Shown: positions 19,243-29,101 of the stretch, piece by piece
How the letters are laid out: every line of letters starts with the position of its first letter
Numbering within the stretch: position 1 is the first letter of the stretch
Notes under the pieces: generated by a model
What the model was told of the DNA's origin: nothing
Database searches by the model: none
What the model saw: the letters and a program-made list of their open reading frames with translations, nothing else
Program-made: the position numbers and the translations under genes
DNA from: JACMLC01 sp963720235
GTDB lineage: Bacteria; Acidobacteriota; Blastocatellia; Pyrinomonadales; Pyrinomonadaceae
Assembly (NCBI GenBank): GCA_963720235.1
Contig: OY970389.1
Location: 4,526,001-4,590,000, forward strand
Reading direction: 5' to 3'
DNA: 64,000 bases

Positions 19243-20513
19243 CACTCACTACTTTTTTCGATGATGAGCGCGCTGTTCTTTGAGCCGAAGCCGATGCAGT
19301 TGCAGAGCGCAATCCTCACATTCGCTTCGCGCGCATGATTGGGAACGTAATCCAAATCGCAGTCAGGGTCGCTCTCATCCAGATTGATGGTCGGGGGAAT
19401 GATATTCGTGTGCATGGCGCAGAGGGCAGCAGAGAGTCCTGCCGCGCCGCTCGCTCCCTGCGGATGGCCGACCTGCGATTTGGTCGCGGACATCGGAATC
19501 CTCAACGCATGTTCGCCTAAAGCCAGCTTCATCGCCTGCGTTTCGATGCGGTCATTGAGCAGAGTTGAAGTGCCGTGCAAGTTGACGTAATCAATCTCCG
19601 CAGGCTCGCGCCCAGCATCGTCGAGTGCGAGTGACATGGCGCGCGCGGGCTCTTCGCCTGTCTCTGCTAAACGCACGCGATGATATGCATCACACGTTGC
19701 GCCGTAGCCGGTTAGCTCCGCGTAAACTTTCGCGCCGCGCTCGCGCGCATGCTCCAACTCTTCGAGCACGTAAATCCACGCGCCTTCGCCGAGCACGATG
19801 CCCGAACGATTGCGCGAGAAGGGACGAGACGCGCGCTCAGGCTCTTCGTTCCATTCGTTCGTCAGGACTGTCATCAGGTTAAAGCCCGCTAGAATGCCCG
19901 GCGCAATCGGCGCATCCACGCCGCCCGTGAGCATCACTTCCTGACGACCGAGCGCGATGTGCTCTGCCGCGTAAGCAATCGCATCCGTAGAGCTTGTGCA
20001 GCCAGTCGAGATGATGTGCGAGAGACCGCGCAGGCCGAAGGCCATCGAAAGCTCCGAAGAGAGACCGCCATGTGTGGATGAAGGAATGGTATAGACGCTC
20101 GCTTTATGAACCGGGCCGACGAACCAGTATTCGTATTGCTGCTCTGTGAAAGCAAGGCCGCCGCCGCCTGTGCCTAACACAACACCTGTCTCGCGTCTCT
20201 GGGCCAGTGTGAAATCGCTCGTGTGCAGTTGTGCATCAGCGAGTGCTTCGCGCGCCGCCGCAAGCGCAAGCGGCACTGTGCGCGCGACATGCTTGCGGTC
20301 TTTCGGATTGAGTTGCGACTCCCAATCAAAGCCGCGCACTTCGGCAGCAATCTTGACCGGAGATTGCGAGACATCAAAGCTCTCTATACGGCGCACGCCG
20401 CTCAAACCCTTTTGCAGCGCATTCCAGAAAGCCTCGCGCCCGATGCCAATCGGCGTCACACATCCGATGCCAGTGATGACGACGCGCCGCGGCTTCTTCA
20501 AGTGTCTGAGCAT
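19242..20513 (-). CDS. Beta-ketoacyl-ACP synthase, FabF-type
   Basis: 423 residues, full length for a KAS II enzyme. It catalyses decarboxylative Claisen condensation on ACP-bound acyl chains. The thiolase-fold motifs are intact: VVITGIGCVTPIG at the N-terminus, nucleophile Cys172 in STGCTSSTD, His313 in NLHGTST, Lys345 and His350 in ATKSQVGHPQGASG. It leads an operon with a methyltransferase and an FAD oxidoreductase and has no acyl carrier protein, ketoreductase or malonyl transferase beside it. It is therefore probably a specialised synthase for a secondary product rather than the housekeeping fabF, though that cannot be excluded. Confidence 0.92.
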   Translation of the reverse strand: MLRHLKKPRRVVITGIGCVTPIGIGREAFWNALQKGLSGVRRIESFDVSQSPVKIAAEVRGFDWESQLNPKDRKHVARTVPLALAAAREALADAQLHTSDFTLAQRRETGVVLGTGGGGLAFTEQQYEYWFVGPVHKASVYTIPSSTHGGLSSELSMAFGLRGLSHIISTGCTSSTDAIAYAAEHIALGRQEVMLTGGVDAPIAPGILAGFNLMTVLTNEWNEEPERASRPFSRNRSGIVLGEGAWIYVLEELEHARERGAKVYAELTGYGATCDAYHRVRLAETGEEPARAMSLALDDAGREPAEIDYVNLHGTSTLLNDRIETQAMKLALGEHALRIPMSATKSQVGHPQGASGAAGLSAALCAMHTNIIPPTINLDESDPDCDLDYVPNHAREANVRIALCNCIGFGSKNSALIIEKSSE

Positions 20514-20898
20514 AAACAGGTCTGCCTTAAGTTTTAAATTTCCGCGTGGAATTCAAAGCATAGCATTGCGCGCGTGCGAACAGCCAACTCAAGAAGAAAA
20601 ATAAATTTCAAATCAGAAATCTCAAATCTCAAATCTCAAATCTCAAATTCCAATGGCTGTCCACTCTTGGTCACACGTTTGTTTCCGATTGAATACATGA
20701 CGCTAATATTGCGCCTGACAAAACTCGCATAATTAAAGTGACTCGCGCAGGGCGAGCGCATCGGCACATGCTTTGCTTCGATAGCTTCAGAGCATTTCAA
20801 TAACACCTCGTCACAATGCCCTTCATCATCCACTCGACGGCGAATGAATGGGCGACACGATGTATCTCATTCTATGAAAGACAGGAGTATCTTCAATC
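20514..20898. other. Divergent intergenic region with a heptamer tandem repeat
   Basis: Promoters for the ketosynthase operon (left) and the graspetide locus (right) should lie here. Four exact AAATCTC units stand at 20617-20644 with a partial fifth. A 65-codon minus-strand frame at 20636-20833 ends in the repeat and lacks a ribosome site, so I do not call it. AGGAG at 20883-20887 precedes the precursor ATG by 11 nt. Confidence 0.6.
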
Positions 20899-21690
20899 AT
20901 GCCTAAGAAGGAAAGCACGCCCCCCCCGTCTCCCCTTAATCCAATCTATCCGTTGCACGGAGGTGGATATAAAGAACTCGGACGCGCAGAGTTTCGCGCA
21001 CAGCAAGTGCCGGGCGCAGTCATCATCTTCGCAGAGGGCTGGCATCCCACGTCCGGCTACGTGGATTTTTTCGAGCAGTCCCCGATAGATATTTATCCGC
21101 CTGAGTTTATCCTCTGGCAGATTGCGCCGACAGGGCCAACCCTTGATGTCATCACGCCCTTCGCCATCTGGGTCATGTTCGGAGCTAAGGAAATAATCAA
21201 GACTGTCAGGGTGACGGATGCCGACGGGACACACGAAATCAAGGTCGAGCAGACGCCGGATATTAAAGTCACCAAGTCGCAACGCACATGGGTGCACGGC
21301 AGCGTCGGGACAGGCGCATCTGCACTGCAACGCGGCGGCGAAACAACCATCGCCGTCGGCGAAGAAGAGCCGACAGCCGCAGCAGCGCGTCCTCCACTCA
21401 CGACGCTGGCCGTCGGCGAAGAAGGCCCAGGGCCAACGACTCTGGCCGTTGGCGAAGAAAGCCAGCCGACCACATACATGCTTGGCGAGGAAGGCTCGAC
21501 CACTCTGGCTATCGGTGAAGAAGGCCCGACCACCTTGCGCTACGGCGAAGAAGGCCCGACGACAGATGCCATCGGTGAGGAAGGCCCGACCACTCAGGCC
21601 ATTGGCGAAGAAGGCCCAACCACCTACATGGTTGGCGAGGAACAAAGCGGCGGCAATCCGTCTTCTGGAAATCCCTTCGGCAGTTTTTAA
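20899..21690 (+). CDS. Graspetide (plesiocin-like) multi-core precursor with very long leader
   Basis: 263 residues. The C-terminal third has nine TTxxxGEE units, at residues 149, 168, 180, 191, 201, 211, 221, 231 and 241; the last six repeat exactly every ten residues, mostly separated by GP. TTxxxxEE is the core motif of plesiocin-type graspetides, in which an ATP-grasp ligase joins Thr hydroxyls to Glu side chains as esters, making hairpin bicycles. Up to two esters per unit, 18 in all, are predicted. The matching ATP-grasp gene follows 12 nt later. The leader is unusual: residues 1-148 include a folded-looking beta-rich domain (VPGAVIIFAEGWHPTSGYVDFF, FILWQIAPTGP) instead of a short peptide. 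Product, protease and activity are unknown; such peptides often inhibit serine proteases. Confidence 0.85.
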   Translation: MPKKESTPPPSPLNPIYPLHGGGYKELGRAEFRAQQVPGAVIIFAEGWHPTSGYVDFFEQSPIDIYPPEFILWQIAPTGPTLDVITPFAIWVMFGAKEIIKTVRVTDADGTHEIKVEQTPDIKVTKSQRTWVHGSVGTGASALQRGGETTIAVGEEEPTAAAARPPLTTLAVGEEGPGPTTLAVGEESQPTTYMLGEEGSTTLAIGEEGPTTLRYGEEGPTTDAIGEEGPTTQAIGEEGPTTYMVGEEQSGGNPSSGNPFGSF

Positions 21691-21702
21691 GACGGAGGAT
21701 TG

Positions 21703-22620
21703 ATGAAGACGGCTTCCGATGCTCCACTCTTAATCGTTGGCGGCGATGCAGACCCGAACATACAGGTCTTGCTCGCCGCCGCGCGCCGCTCAGAACAGGC
21801 TTTCGTGCATCTACTCGTCGGGAAAGAATCTCATCCCGCGTTGAGATGGGAAGTAGCGACGGGCGAACTCCTGTTGGAAGGCAAGCCTTTGGAGTGCGGC
21901 GCGGCCTTCGTCCGCCATGATGTCTTCACAGCGTTAAGCGACGGCCAACCGTCATCGCATTACCGCGCGCTCGCGTGGCACACTGCGCTGACAGGATGGC
22001 TATCAGCGCATCCCTCGATTCAAATCTTCAACCGCCGCAACTTGAATCACATCACAAACAAGCCTTTAGTCCTCCATCAAGCGCAAACAGTCGGGCTCGC
22101 AATCCCGCAGACTCTCGTCACAAACGACTTCGATTATCTGGCCCAGTACGAGCCTGAGCAGAGAAAGATAGTCAAGCCGATTAACGGCGGCGGCTACTGT
22201 CAGGATTTAGAGGAAGTAGCAGCGCAGACAACTCTCAGGAACGGACGCGCGGCTGCTCCGGCAATCGTCCAGCACATGCTGGTCGCGCCTGAAGTTAGAA
22301 TCTATGCCATCGGACAGAACTATTTTGGGTTCAATGTGATTTCAGATGAACTCGATTACAGAATCACTCCCGCCTGTCGAGTTGAAAGTATAGAAAGCAT
22401 CCCTGCTCAACTGACATCTGCGCTCGGTCGTTTGATGGACATGATGGGCCTGGACTTCGGGGCCGCAGATTTCAAGACCTGCCCGGACACGGGCCAGTTG
22501 GTGTTTCTCGAAATCAACACCGGGCCGATGTTCGCAGCCTTTGATAGAGCAAGCAACGGGCGGCTCACAGACGCAATGATTTCTTTCCTCACTGCTCGCG
22601 GAAAGAAAGATTCGGAATAG
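21703..22620 (+). CDS. ATP-grasp macrocyclase (graspetide synthetase-like)
   Basis: 305 residues from the ATG at 21703, with GGAGG at 21694-21698; the TTG at 21700 is less likely. ATP-grasp elements are visible: KPINGGG near 158-164 (nucleotide-binding Lys and Gly loop), EVRIYAIG at 197-204 (position of the D/E-x-R strand in RimK-like enzymes) and FLEINTGP at 269-275 with metal-binding Glu270 and Asn272. Asp256 is a further candidate ligand. The length fits graspetide ligases such as those for microviridin and plesiocin. Immediately downstream of the nine-core precursor, its predicted role is to activate core glutamates as acyl phosphates and form Thr-Glu esters. No transporter or protease gene adjoins it. 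Confidence 0.85.
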   Translation: MKTASDAPLLIVGGDADPNIQVLLAAARRSEQAFVHLLVGKESHPALRWEVATGELLLEGKPLECGAAFVRHDVFTALSDGQPSSHYRALAWHTALTGWLSAHPSIQIFNRRNLNHITNKPLVLHQAQTVGLAIPQTLVTNDFDYLAQYEPEQRKIVKPINGGGYCQDLEEVAAQTTLRNGRAAAPAIVQHMLVAPEVRIYAIGQNYFGFNVISDELDYRITPACRVESIESIPAQLTSALGRLMDMMGLDFGAADFKTCPDTGQLVFLEINTGPMFAAFDRASNGRLTDAMISFLTARGKKDSE

Positions 22621-22629
22621 CCCACTGAT

Positions 22630-22805
22630 AGCCCCGGAGGGGCGATATATCAGTGTCCCGGCACGTCAGTGCCGGGACACTCGCGCCACACAAAACGAGC
22701 CCCGTAGCGACATATTATGCCGCCCCTACGGGGCTTGTGATGTATCTATGCTGGTTGACCCACGACTGGCGTCGTGGGCTACTGTCATGTCGCCCCTCCG
22801 GGGCT
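22630..22805. repeat. Composite palindromic array between convergent genes
   Basis: Outer perfect 16-bp arms (22630-22645 AGCCCCGGAGGGGCGA; 22790-22805) enclose further hairpins: 22652-22664 with 22669-22681 (AGTGTCCCGGCAC), an AGCCCCGTAG/CTACGGGGCT pair near 22700-22738 and CCCACGAC/GTCGTGGG at 22760-22779. It lies between the ligase stop and the convergent SPFH gene and may end both transcripts. Repeats of this style are scattered in many environmental bacterial genomes. Confidence 0.85.
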
Positions 22806-22820
22806 GACTGAGCTTCTAAG

Positions 22821-23993
22821 CTATTCGGCAGCCTCTATCTTCGTGCCGCACTCGTTACAGAATTTCGCGTTGGCAGAAACTTCCGCCTGACAGTTAGGGC
22901 ATTTGGGCTTCTCCTGCTTCGAGCCGCACTCGCCGCAGAACTTTGCGCCCTCTTTTAATTCCGCTCCGCACTTAATGCACGGCACAGTCGCTGCCGCCGT
23001 CTCCATCTTCGCGCCGCAGTCGTTACAGAACTTCGGCGAGCCGACGTTGGCCGCGCCGCACTTCGGACACTTGCTGGTCGCAGAGCCCGCAGAACCTCCG
23101 CCCTGTGCGTTCTGTTGTTGCGGGTTCATGGCATTGCCCATCGCGTTCGCCATCGCGCCGCCGACAGCAAAGCCCGCGCCGAGTCCCGCGCCGAGTCCTG
23201 CGCCGCCCGATGGATTCTGCGCGGCATCGCGCATCGCGTCCGCAGCCTGAAACTGCGCGTAACGCTGCGCGTCGCCGAGCACGCCCATCGAAGTACGCTT
23301 GTCCATCGCAGCCTCTACCTCAGGCGGCAACGAAATGTTCTCAACAAAAAACTTTGTCAACTCAATGCCGAACGTAGCAAACTCTTCGCGCAACTTATCG
23401 CGCGCAATCTTGCTCAGCTCGTCATAACTCGCCGCCAAATCGAGCGCGGGAATCTTTGCTTCGCCGAGCGCGTCCGTAAAACCACTAACGAGCGAACGCT
23501 TGAGTTGGCCCTCTATGTCTTCCGTCTCAAAATGCGCGTTTGTCCCCGCGACCTCTTTGATAAAGGCGCGCGGGTCTGAGACGCGAATCGTGTAGATGCC
23601 GAAAGCCCGCAAACGCACCATCCCGAAATCCGCGTCGCGCATCATGACAGGATTCATCGTACCCCACTTGAGGTCTGTGAACATTTTGGTGTTGACGAAA
23701 TAGACTTCGGATTTGAAGGGCGAGTTGAAACCGTATTTCCACGCGCCGAGCTTGGACAGGATAGGCGTGTTGCCGCCGTCAATCGTGTACATGCCCGGCC
23801 CGAAAACGTCTGCTACCTGCCCTTGAAAGACAAAGACTGCGGCCTGCGATTCGCGTACGGTCAGCTTCGCGCCGTTCTTAATCTCCTGATCTTTGACCGG
23901 GAAGCGATAGAGCATCGTGTCGCGCGAATCGTCGAGCCACTCGATGACTTCAATAAACTGGTTGAAAGGATTAACGCGGTCAAGTATTCCCAT
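22821..23993 (-). CDS. SPFH-domain protein with three C-terminal zinc ribbons
   Basis: About 390 residues from the ATG at 23993, which has GGAG 12 nt upstream; codons before it look non-native. The N-terminus (MGILDRVNPFNQFIEVIEWLDDSRDTMLYRFP) and residues up to about 260 form an SPFH/Band-7-like domain of the YdjI/virion-core-protein type. A Gly/Ala/Asn-rich linker follows, then three zinc ribbons: CPKCG...FCNDCG, CIKCG...FCGECG and CPNCQ...FCNECG. Family members scaffold membrane stress or phage-shock-like complexes. It is not operonic with its neighbours. Confidence 0.85.
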   Translation of the reverse strand: MGILDRVNPFNQFIEVIEWLDDSRDTMLYRFPVKDQEIKNGAKLTVRESQAAVFVFQGQVADVFGPGMYTIDGGNTPILSKLGAWKYGFNSPFKSEVYFVNTKMFTDLKWGTMNPVMMRDADFGMVRLRAFGIYTIRVSDPRAFIKEVAGTNAHFETEDIEGQLKRSLVSGFTDALGEAKIPALDLAASYDELSKIARDKLREEFATFGIELTKFFVENISLPPEVEAAMDKRTSMGVLGDAQRYAQFQAADAMRDAAQNPSGGAGLGAGLGAGFAVGGAMANAMGNAMNPQQQNAQGGGSAGSATSKCPKCGAANVGSPKFCNDCGAKMETAAATVPCIKCGAELKEGAKFCGECGSKQEKPKCPNCQAEVSANAKFCNECGTKIEAAE

Positions 23994-24139
23994 CTCTGTT
24001 TTAATCTCCTTCTGCGAGCGGCACAGCATCATGCCATGCGCGACATTATACGTCTGAACGCGACGCGATGTTCGCGCCGTTCAAATTCTTCGGATAACCT
24101 ACCTGCATAAACAAACTATGACACAAAACTCAAACTGCT

Positions 24140-24266
24140 GACAATGCGGCTATAGCCGCTTGGCTGTGCGGGAAGGCTTCTGCCTTTCCGTGCACGTTGC
24201 CCAAAATTCTTGCGGCTGCGCCGCAAGAGGCGCAGCGTCGCCAAGATTAAAAGCGCAGGCTGACGG
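24140..24266. repeat. Cluster of small hairpins downstream of the VanZ-like gene
   Basis: GCGGC-TATA-GCCGC at 24146-24159, a GGAAGGC/GCCTTTCC pair after it, and CTTGCGGC/GCCGCAAG at 24209-24227. It abuts and partly supplies the last codons of the VanZ-like gene, so repeat material has shaped that protein end. No gene is seen here. Confidence 0.65.
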
Positions 24267-24737
24267 TCAGCCAGAGGCCGACCGCACAGCAGAGCGGCTA
24301 GAGCCGCGCAGCAGACTATAGAGAATGAGCGCGGTCAGCCCGCCCGCGATGTCTATGAAGCTATCGTAGATTGAACCAGTGCGCGTGCCTGTGAAGGATT
24401 GATGTAGCTCGTCTGCGAAAGCGAAGGCGGATGTCAGCAGGAGCGCGAAATAGAAGAAGCCGCGCCGCAACCTTTCATTTGATGAAGTAGCAAAGGCACG
24501 CGCAGCCAGAAACGCGAAGACTCCGTACTCCACAAAGTGCGCAGTCTTGCGCACGTAGAAATGCGCGAGACGGATTTTGATTTCGCTGATGTCTGGAAAG
24601 AGCCAGAGGAGTAGCGGGCGTATGATGCGCGAAGTGTTGGCCGCAGACAGTTCGCCCGTAGAGGCAACGGAAATTAAAATCATCCATGCGATGAGCGGCG
24701 CGTAACGCCAGAAGCGGCTGGGCCTCTGCTCAGGCAT
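24267..24737 (-). CDS. VanZ-like membrane protein
   Basis: 156 residues with four predicted transmembrane segments. The VanZ signature is clear: KTAHFVEYGVFAFLAAR in the middle and ADELHQSFTGTRTGSIYDSFIDIAGG near the C-terminus. It starts 9 nt after the atpG stop in the same direction, so it is probably read through from the ATP synthase operon. VanZ relatives modify glycopeptide susceptibility in some Gram-positive bacteria; in most bacteria their role is unknown. The last dozen residues (SSRSAVRSASG) run into repeat sequence. Confidence 0.82.
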   Translation of the reverse strand: MPEQRPSRFWRYAPLIAWMILISVASTGELSAANTSRIIRPLLLWLFPDISEIKIRLAHFYVRKTAHFVEYGVFAFLAARAFATSSNERLRRGFFYFALLLTSAFAFADELHQSFTGTRTGSIYDSFIDIAGGLTALILYSLLRGSSRSAVRSASG

Positions 24738-24746
24738 CTTTGGATT

Positions 24747-25643
24747 TTAGAGACCAGCCGCGCCGGAGACGACTTCGATGATTTCGTTCGTGATGGCAGC
24801 CTGTCGTATGCGGTTCATGTTGAGCGTCAACGTGCCTATAAGCTCCGTCGCGTTCTTTGATGCGGCATCCATCGCAGTCATACGCGCGCCCTGTTCGGAA
24901 GCGACCGATTCCAGCAGCGCGCGAAAAATTTGTGTCTCAATCAAGCGCGGCAACAGGCGGCTGAAAATTTCTTCGGGCGGTTGCTCGTAGATGTAGTCTG
25001 TTAAGTTGACTGCACGCGCAGGGTCACCCGCGCCAGCTTCTTCCGTTGTCTCAGTCGCACGCGAGACGGGCAAAAGCTGTTCGATGACAACGCGCTGAGA
25101 GAGGACTGATTTGAATTCGTTGTAGATGATAAAAACTTTGTCGAGTTCCGTGTCTTCCGTATAACGCTGGATAACTTCGCGCGCAATCTCCGCGGCTTCG
25201 GAAAACTCCACGCGGCCTTTGCCTGTGAGGCCGATGTACTCTTTGATGAAAGAGACATTGCGTCTGCGAAAATAATCGCGCCCTTTGCGGCCAATGGGCA
25301 TCATCTCTATCTGCTGGCCTGCGTGTTCCTGTATAAAAGCCTGCGCGGCCTTGTTGAGATTGGTATTGAACGCGCCGCACAAGCCTCTGTCGGCTGTGAC
25401 AAGGATAATCAAGTAACGCTCGTCGCCGCGCTGGTCCAAAAGCGGATGACTAAAATTCTCGTCCGTGCGCGAAGCCAGTTCGCCCAACACCTCCATCATC
25501 TTGTTGGCAAACGGGCGCGCCGCAACCACATGATCCTGCGCGCGCTTCAAACGCGCGGCAGACATCATCTTCATGGCCTTCGTAATCTGCTGCGTATTCT
25601 TAACAGACTTAATGCGGCGACGAATGTCTAAGAGATTTGCCAT
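24747..25643 (-). CDS. atpG: ATP synthase gamma subunit
   Basis: 298 residues. Central rotor shaft of the F1 part, turning within the alpha3-beta3 ring. The N-terminal helix MANLLDIRRRIKSVKNTQQITKAMKMMSA and the C-terminal helix (ASKNATELIGTLTLNMNRIRQAAITNEIIEVVSGA) are characteristic. Last F1 subunit gene of the local atpF'-F-H-A-G operon; the beta and epsilon genes that usually follow are absent, with a VanZ-like gene there instead. A word-repeat palindrome separates it from atpA. Confidence 0.97.
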   Translation of the reverse strand: MANLLDIRRRIKSVKNTQQITKAMKMMSAARLKRAQDHVVAARPFANKMMEVLGELASRTDENFSHPLLDQRGDERYLIILVTADRGLCGAFNTNLNKAAQAFIQEHAGQQIEMMPIGRKGRDYFRRRNVSFIKEYIGLTGKGRVEFSEAAEIAREVIQRYTEDTELDKVFIIYNEFKSVLSQRVVIEQLLPVSRATETTEEAGAGDPARAVNLTDYIYEQPPEEIFSRLLPRLIETQIFRALLESVASEQGARMTAMDAASKNATELIGTLTLNMNRIRQAAITNEIIEVVSGAAGL

Positions 25644-25648
25644 AACTT

Positions 25649-25728
25649 AGTTTTGAGTTTTCAGTTTTGAGTTTTCAGTTTCAAGGAATTGCTGAAAAGC
25701 CTTTCTCAAAACTGAAAACTAAAAACTG
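25649..25728. repeat. Word-repeat palindrome between atpA and atpG
   Basis: The left side (25649-25681) carries tandem GAGTTTTCAGTTTT words and the right side (25705-25728) has CTCAAAACTGAAAACT, an imperfect inverted copy. It lies inside the operon, so it would be transcribed and could fold between the two cistrons. Confidence 0.8.
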
Positions 25729-25731
25729 TTC

Positions 25732-27312
<1,581 letters not shown>

Positions 27313-27327
27313 ATGATTCCCTTTTCA

Positions 27328-27371
27328 GTAAATAGTGAATAGGAGAAGTGCTGTTTCTATTTACTATTTAC
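27328..27371. repeat. Short inverted repeat between atpH and atpA
   Basis: The 15-nt arms GTAAATAGTGAATAG (27328-27342) and CTATTTACTATTTAC (27357-27371) have one mismatch. The right arm overlaps the last codons and stop of atpH. Confidence 0.75.
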
Positions 27372-27906
27372 CAGTAAGTTTCGCTTTCGCCTGTTCGAGT
27401 TGATTGCGCACAGAGCCGTCGTAGATGGTCGAGCCGATGCGCGCCACGATGCCGCCAATCAATTCTTCATCCGTCTTAAAACTGAGGCGCACATTCTTGC
27501 CTGTCATCGAAGAGAGACGCGCGCGCAAGGCTTCCTGCGTCTCTGTCGGCACGGGCCGCGCCGTCGTCACATCAGCAGAGACAACTCCCGAACGCTCGTC
27601 AAGCACCTGCGCGAATCGCTTGTTGACTTCGCTCAAATCCGCGAGACGCTGATTCTGTAAGAGCACTTGCAAAAAGTTTGCAGTCATCGGACGCACACGT
27701 GTGCGCGCGATAAGCTGTGTCAAAACTTTCTGCTTCTGTTCGTAGGGAATGGTCGGATTGCTGAAGACTTCCATGAGCAGACTGTTGGATTGCATCATGC
27801 GCTCCCACTCAGTCAACTCCTCATGAACTTCCCGCGCCTCGCCGCGCGCTATGACCACATCGGCCAGTGCCGTCGCGTAACGGCGCGCCACCGTCTGTAC
27901 GCTCAA
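27364..27906 (-). CDS. atpH: ATP synthase delta subunit
   Basis: 180 residues. Part of the peripheral stalk that links F1 to subunits b and b'. The N-terminus SVQTVARRYATALADVV and the C-terminal region (DEELIGGIVARIGSTIYDGSVRNQLEQAKAKL) are typical of the OSCP/delta family. The apparent start is TTG, whose TTGA overlaps the atpF stop; a G-rich ribosome site (GGGGGGAAG) lies upstream. Its last residues run into an inverted repeat. Confidence 0.95.
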   Translation of the reverse strand: MSVQTVARRYATALADVVIARGEAREVHEELTEWERMMQSNSLLMEVFSNPTIPYEQKQKVLTQLIARTRVRPMTANFLQVLLQNQRLADLSEVNKRFAQVLDERSGVVSADVTTARPVPTETQEALRARLSSMTGKNVRLSFKTDEELIGGIVARIGSTIYDGSVRNQLEQAKAKLTGK

Positions 27907-28457
27907 TGCCTGCTTCCCCCCAATTCTTCTATGCTCTGCTTGACGAGGCGCGCATCATCCTCCGGGCGTATGTCGCGGCGTATCATCTCTTCCGCGAGCC
28001 GCACGCTCTGCTCCGCAGCATAACGACGCAACTCCTGTCGCGCAGCTTTGCCCGCGCTCTCTATCTCGCGCATGGATTGCTCACGCAACTTTCGCGCATC
28101 CTCTTCGGTCGAGCGCGCGATTCGCTCACGCTCCGCCTCTGCATCTCTCTGCGCCTGCTCACGCACAGTCGCAACCTCTTCATCAAGCTTTGCCAGACGC
28201 GCTTCCACTTCTTCCAGCTTAGCGAGCGCAGCATTGCGCTCTTCCTGTGCGCGCATCAGGTCGCGTCGAATCGCCTCGCGGCGCGCGCGCATCGCTTCGC
28301 CAATCGGGCGACGCAGGATATAAAACAGCACGCCGACGAAAAGGAAAAGGTTGAAAAACTTCCAGAGCTCAAAGCCCGGATAGTTCCACCAGTGTGCGCC
28401 GCCTTCTCCGCCCGCCAGTGCCAGAAAAGTTTTTGAAGAAATTAAAGCAATCAACAT
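27903..28457 (-). CDS. atpF: ATP synthase F0 subunit b
   Basis: 184 residues: one N-terminal membrane segment (ELWKFFNLFLFVGVLFYILRRP) followed by a long charged helix typical of the b dimer of the peripheral stalk. It overlaps atpH by 4 nt and follows a second b-type gene by 7 nt. Two different b-type subunits (b and b') are usual in photosynthetic and several other lineages. The local operon lacks the a and c genes. Confidence 0.95.
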   Translation of the reverse strand: MLIALISSKTFLALAGGEGGAHWWNYPGFELWKFFNLFLFVGVLFYILRRPIGEAMRARREAIRRDLMRAQEERNAALAKLEEVEARLAKLDEEVATVREQAQRDAEAERERIARSTEEDARKLREQSMREIESAGKAARQELRRYAAEQSVRLAEEMIRRDIRPEDDARLVKQSIEELGGSRH

Positions 28458-28464
28458 GAGTTAT

Positions 28465-28950
28465 CTAAACAACACTTGAAATTGTCGTCTCGCTGACAGG
28501 ACGATGCAGAATATGCGCTCCGATTTCCGCAGCCAGCCGACGCGAATCTTTTTCCAGAGTCGCACGCGCTTCCTCTGTCTGATTTTGAATGGCCTCTTTC
28601 TCTGCGGAGAGAAAAACATTTATCTCCTCGCGTATGGCATTCAATTTAGTTTGCCGCTCCATCATCGCTCTCGCACGCTCCTGCTCCATCAAGCGATAGC
28701 CTTCCGCACGCCCTTCGCGCAAAGAACGCTCGTAATTCGTCATTCCCTCTTCAACGCGTCGCAGAATGTCGTGCGCTTCTCCAGAACGCCCGGTCGTGCG
28801 TCGCTCGCGTTCTTCGAGAATGCGATTGATGGGCTTGAACAAAGTCTTGTTCAAGACATAGACCATCAAGAGTATCAGCGCAATATGGAAAAAGAGTGTG
28901 CCATCTGGCACAAGCTGGATGGAATTTTCAGCGAAGCCCAAAAAAATCAT
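28465..28950 (-). CDS. ATP synthase F0 subunit b' (second b-type subunit)
   Basis: About 161 residues from the ATG at 28950; an in-frame GTG at 28968 is an alternative. It has one membrane segment (GTLFFHIALILLMVYVLNKTLF) and then a long amphipathic helix with ILEERERRTTG, a pattern of b/b' subunits. First gene of the local ATP synthase operon, so the promoter should lie in 28951-29101. Its pairing with the next gene indicates a heterodimeric peripheral stalk. Confidence 0.9.
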   Translation of the reverse strand: MIFLGFAENSIQLVPDGTLFFHIALILLMVYVLNKTLFKPINRILEERERRTTGRSGEAHDILRRVEEGMTNYERSLREGRAEGYRLMEQERARAMMERQTKLNAIREEINVFLSAEKEAIQNQTEEARATLEKDSRRLAAEIGAHILHRPVSETTISSVV

Positions 28951-29101
28951 AGCAGTCGAATGGCTCACCCGACAGAGTTATACGAACGCGGGGGATTGTA
29001 TGTGATGAAAATGCATGCCTGTCAAAAGCTTGCGAGTCTAGCACGCACTTTTACAACCCGTCAAGGCAAGGCCTCTCTCTTGAATTTCGAGGAAGCGAAT
29101 T

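Noticed and set aside
20636..20833. 65-codon minus-strand frame between the ketosynthase and the graspetide precursor
   Set aside because: Ends inside a heptamer repeat, lacks a ribosome site and matches no family; too weak to call.
20899..21690. Reading the TTxxxGEE repeats as a structural collagen- or silk-like tail
   Set aside because: The exact TTxxxxEE spacing plus the adjacent ATP-grasp ligase fits graspetide biosynthesis much better.
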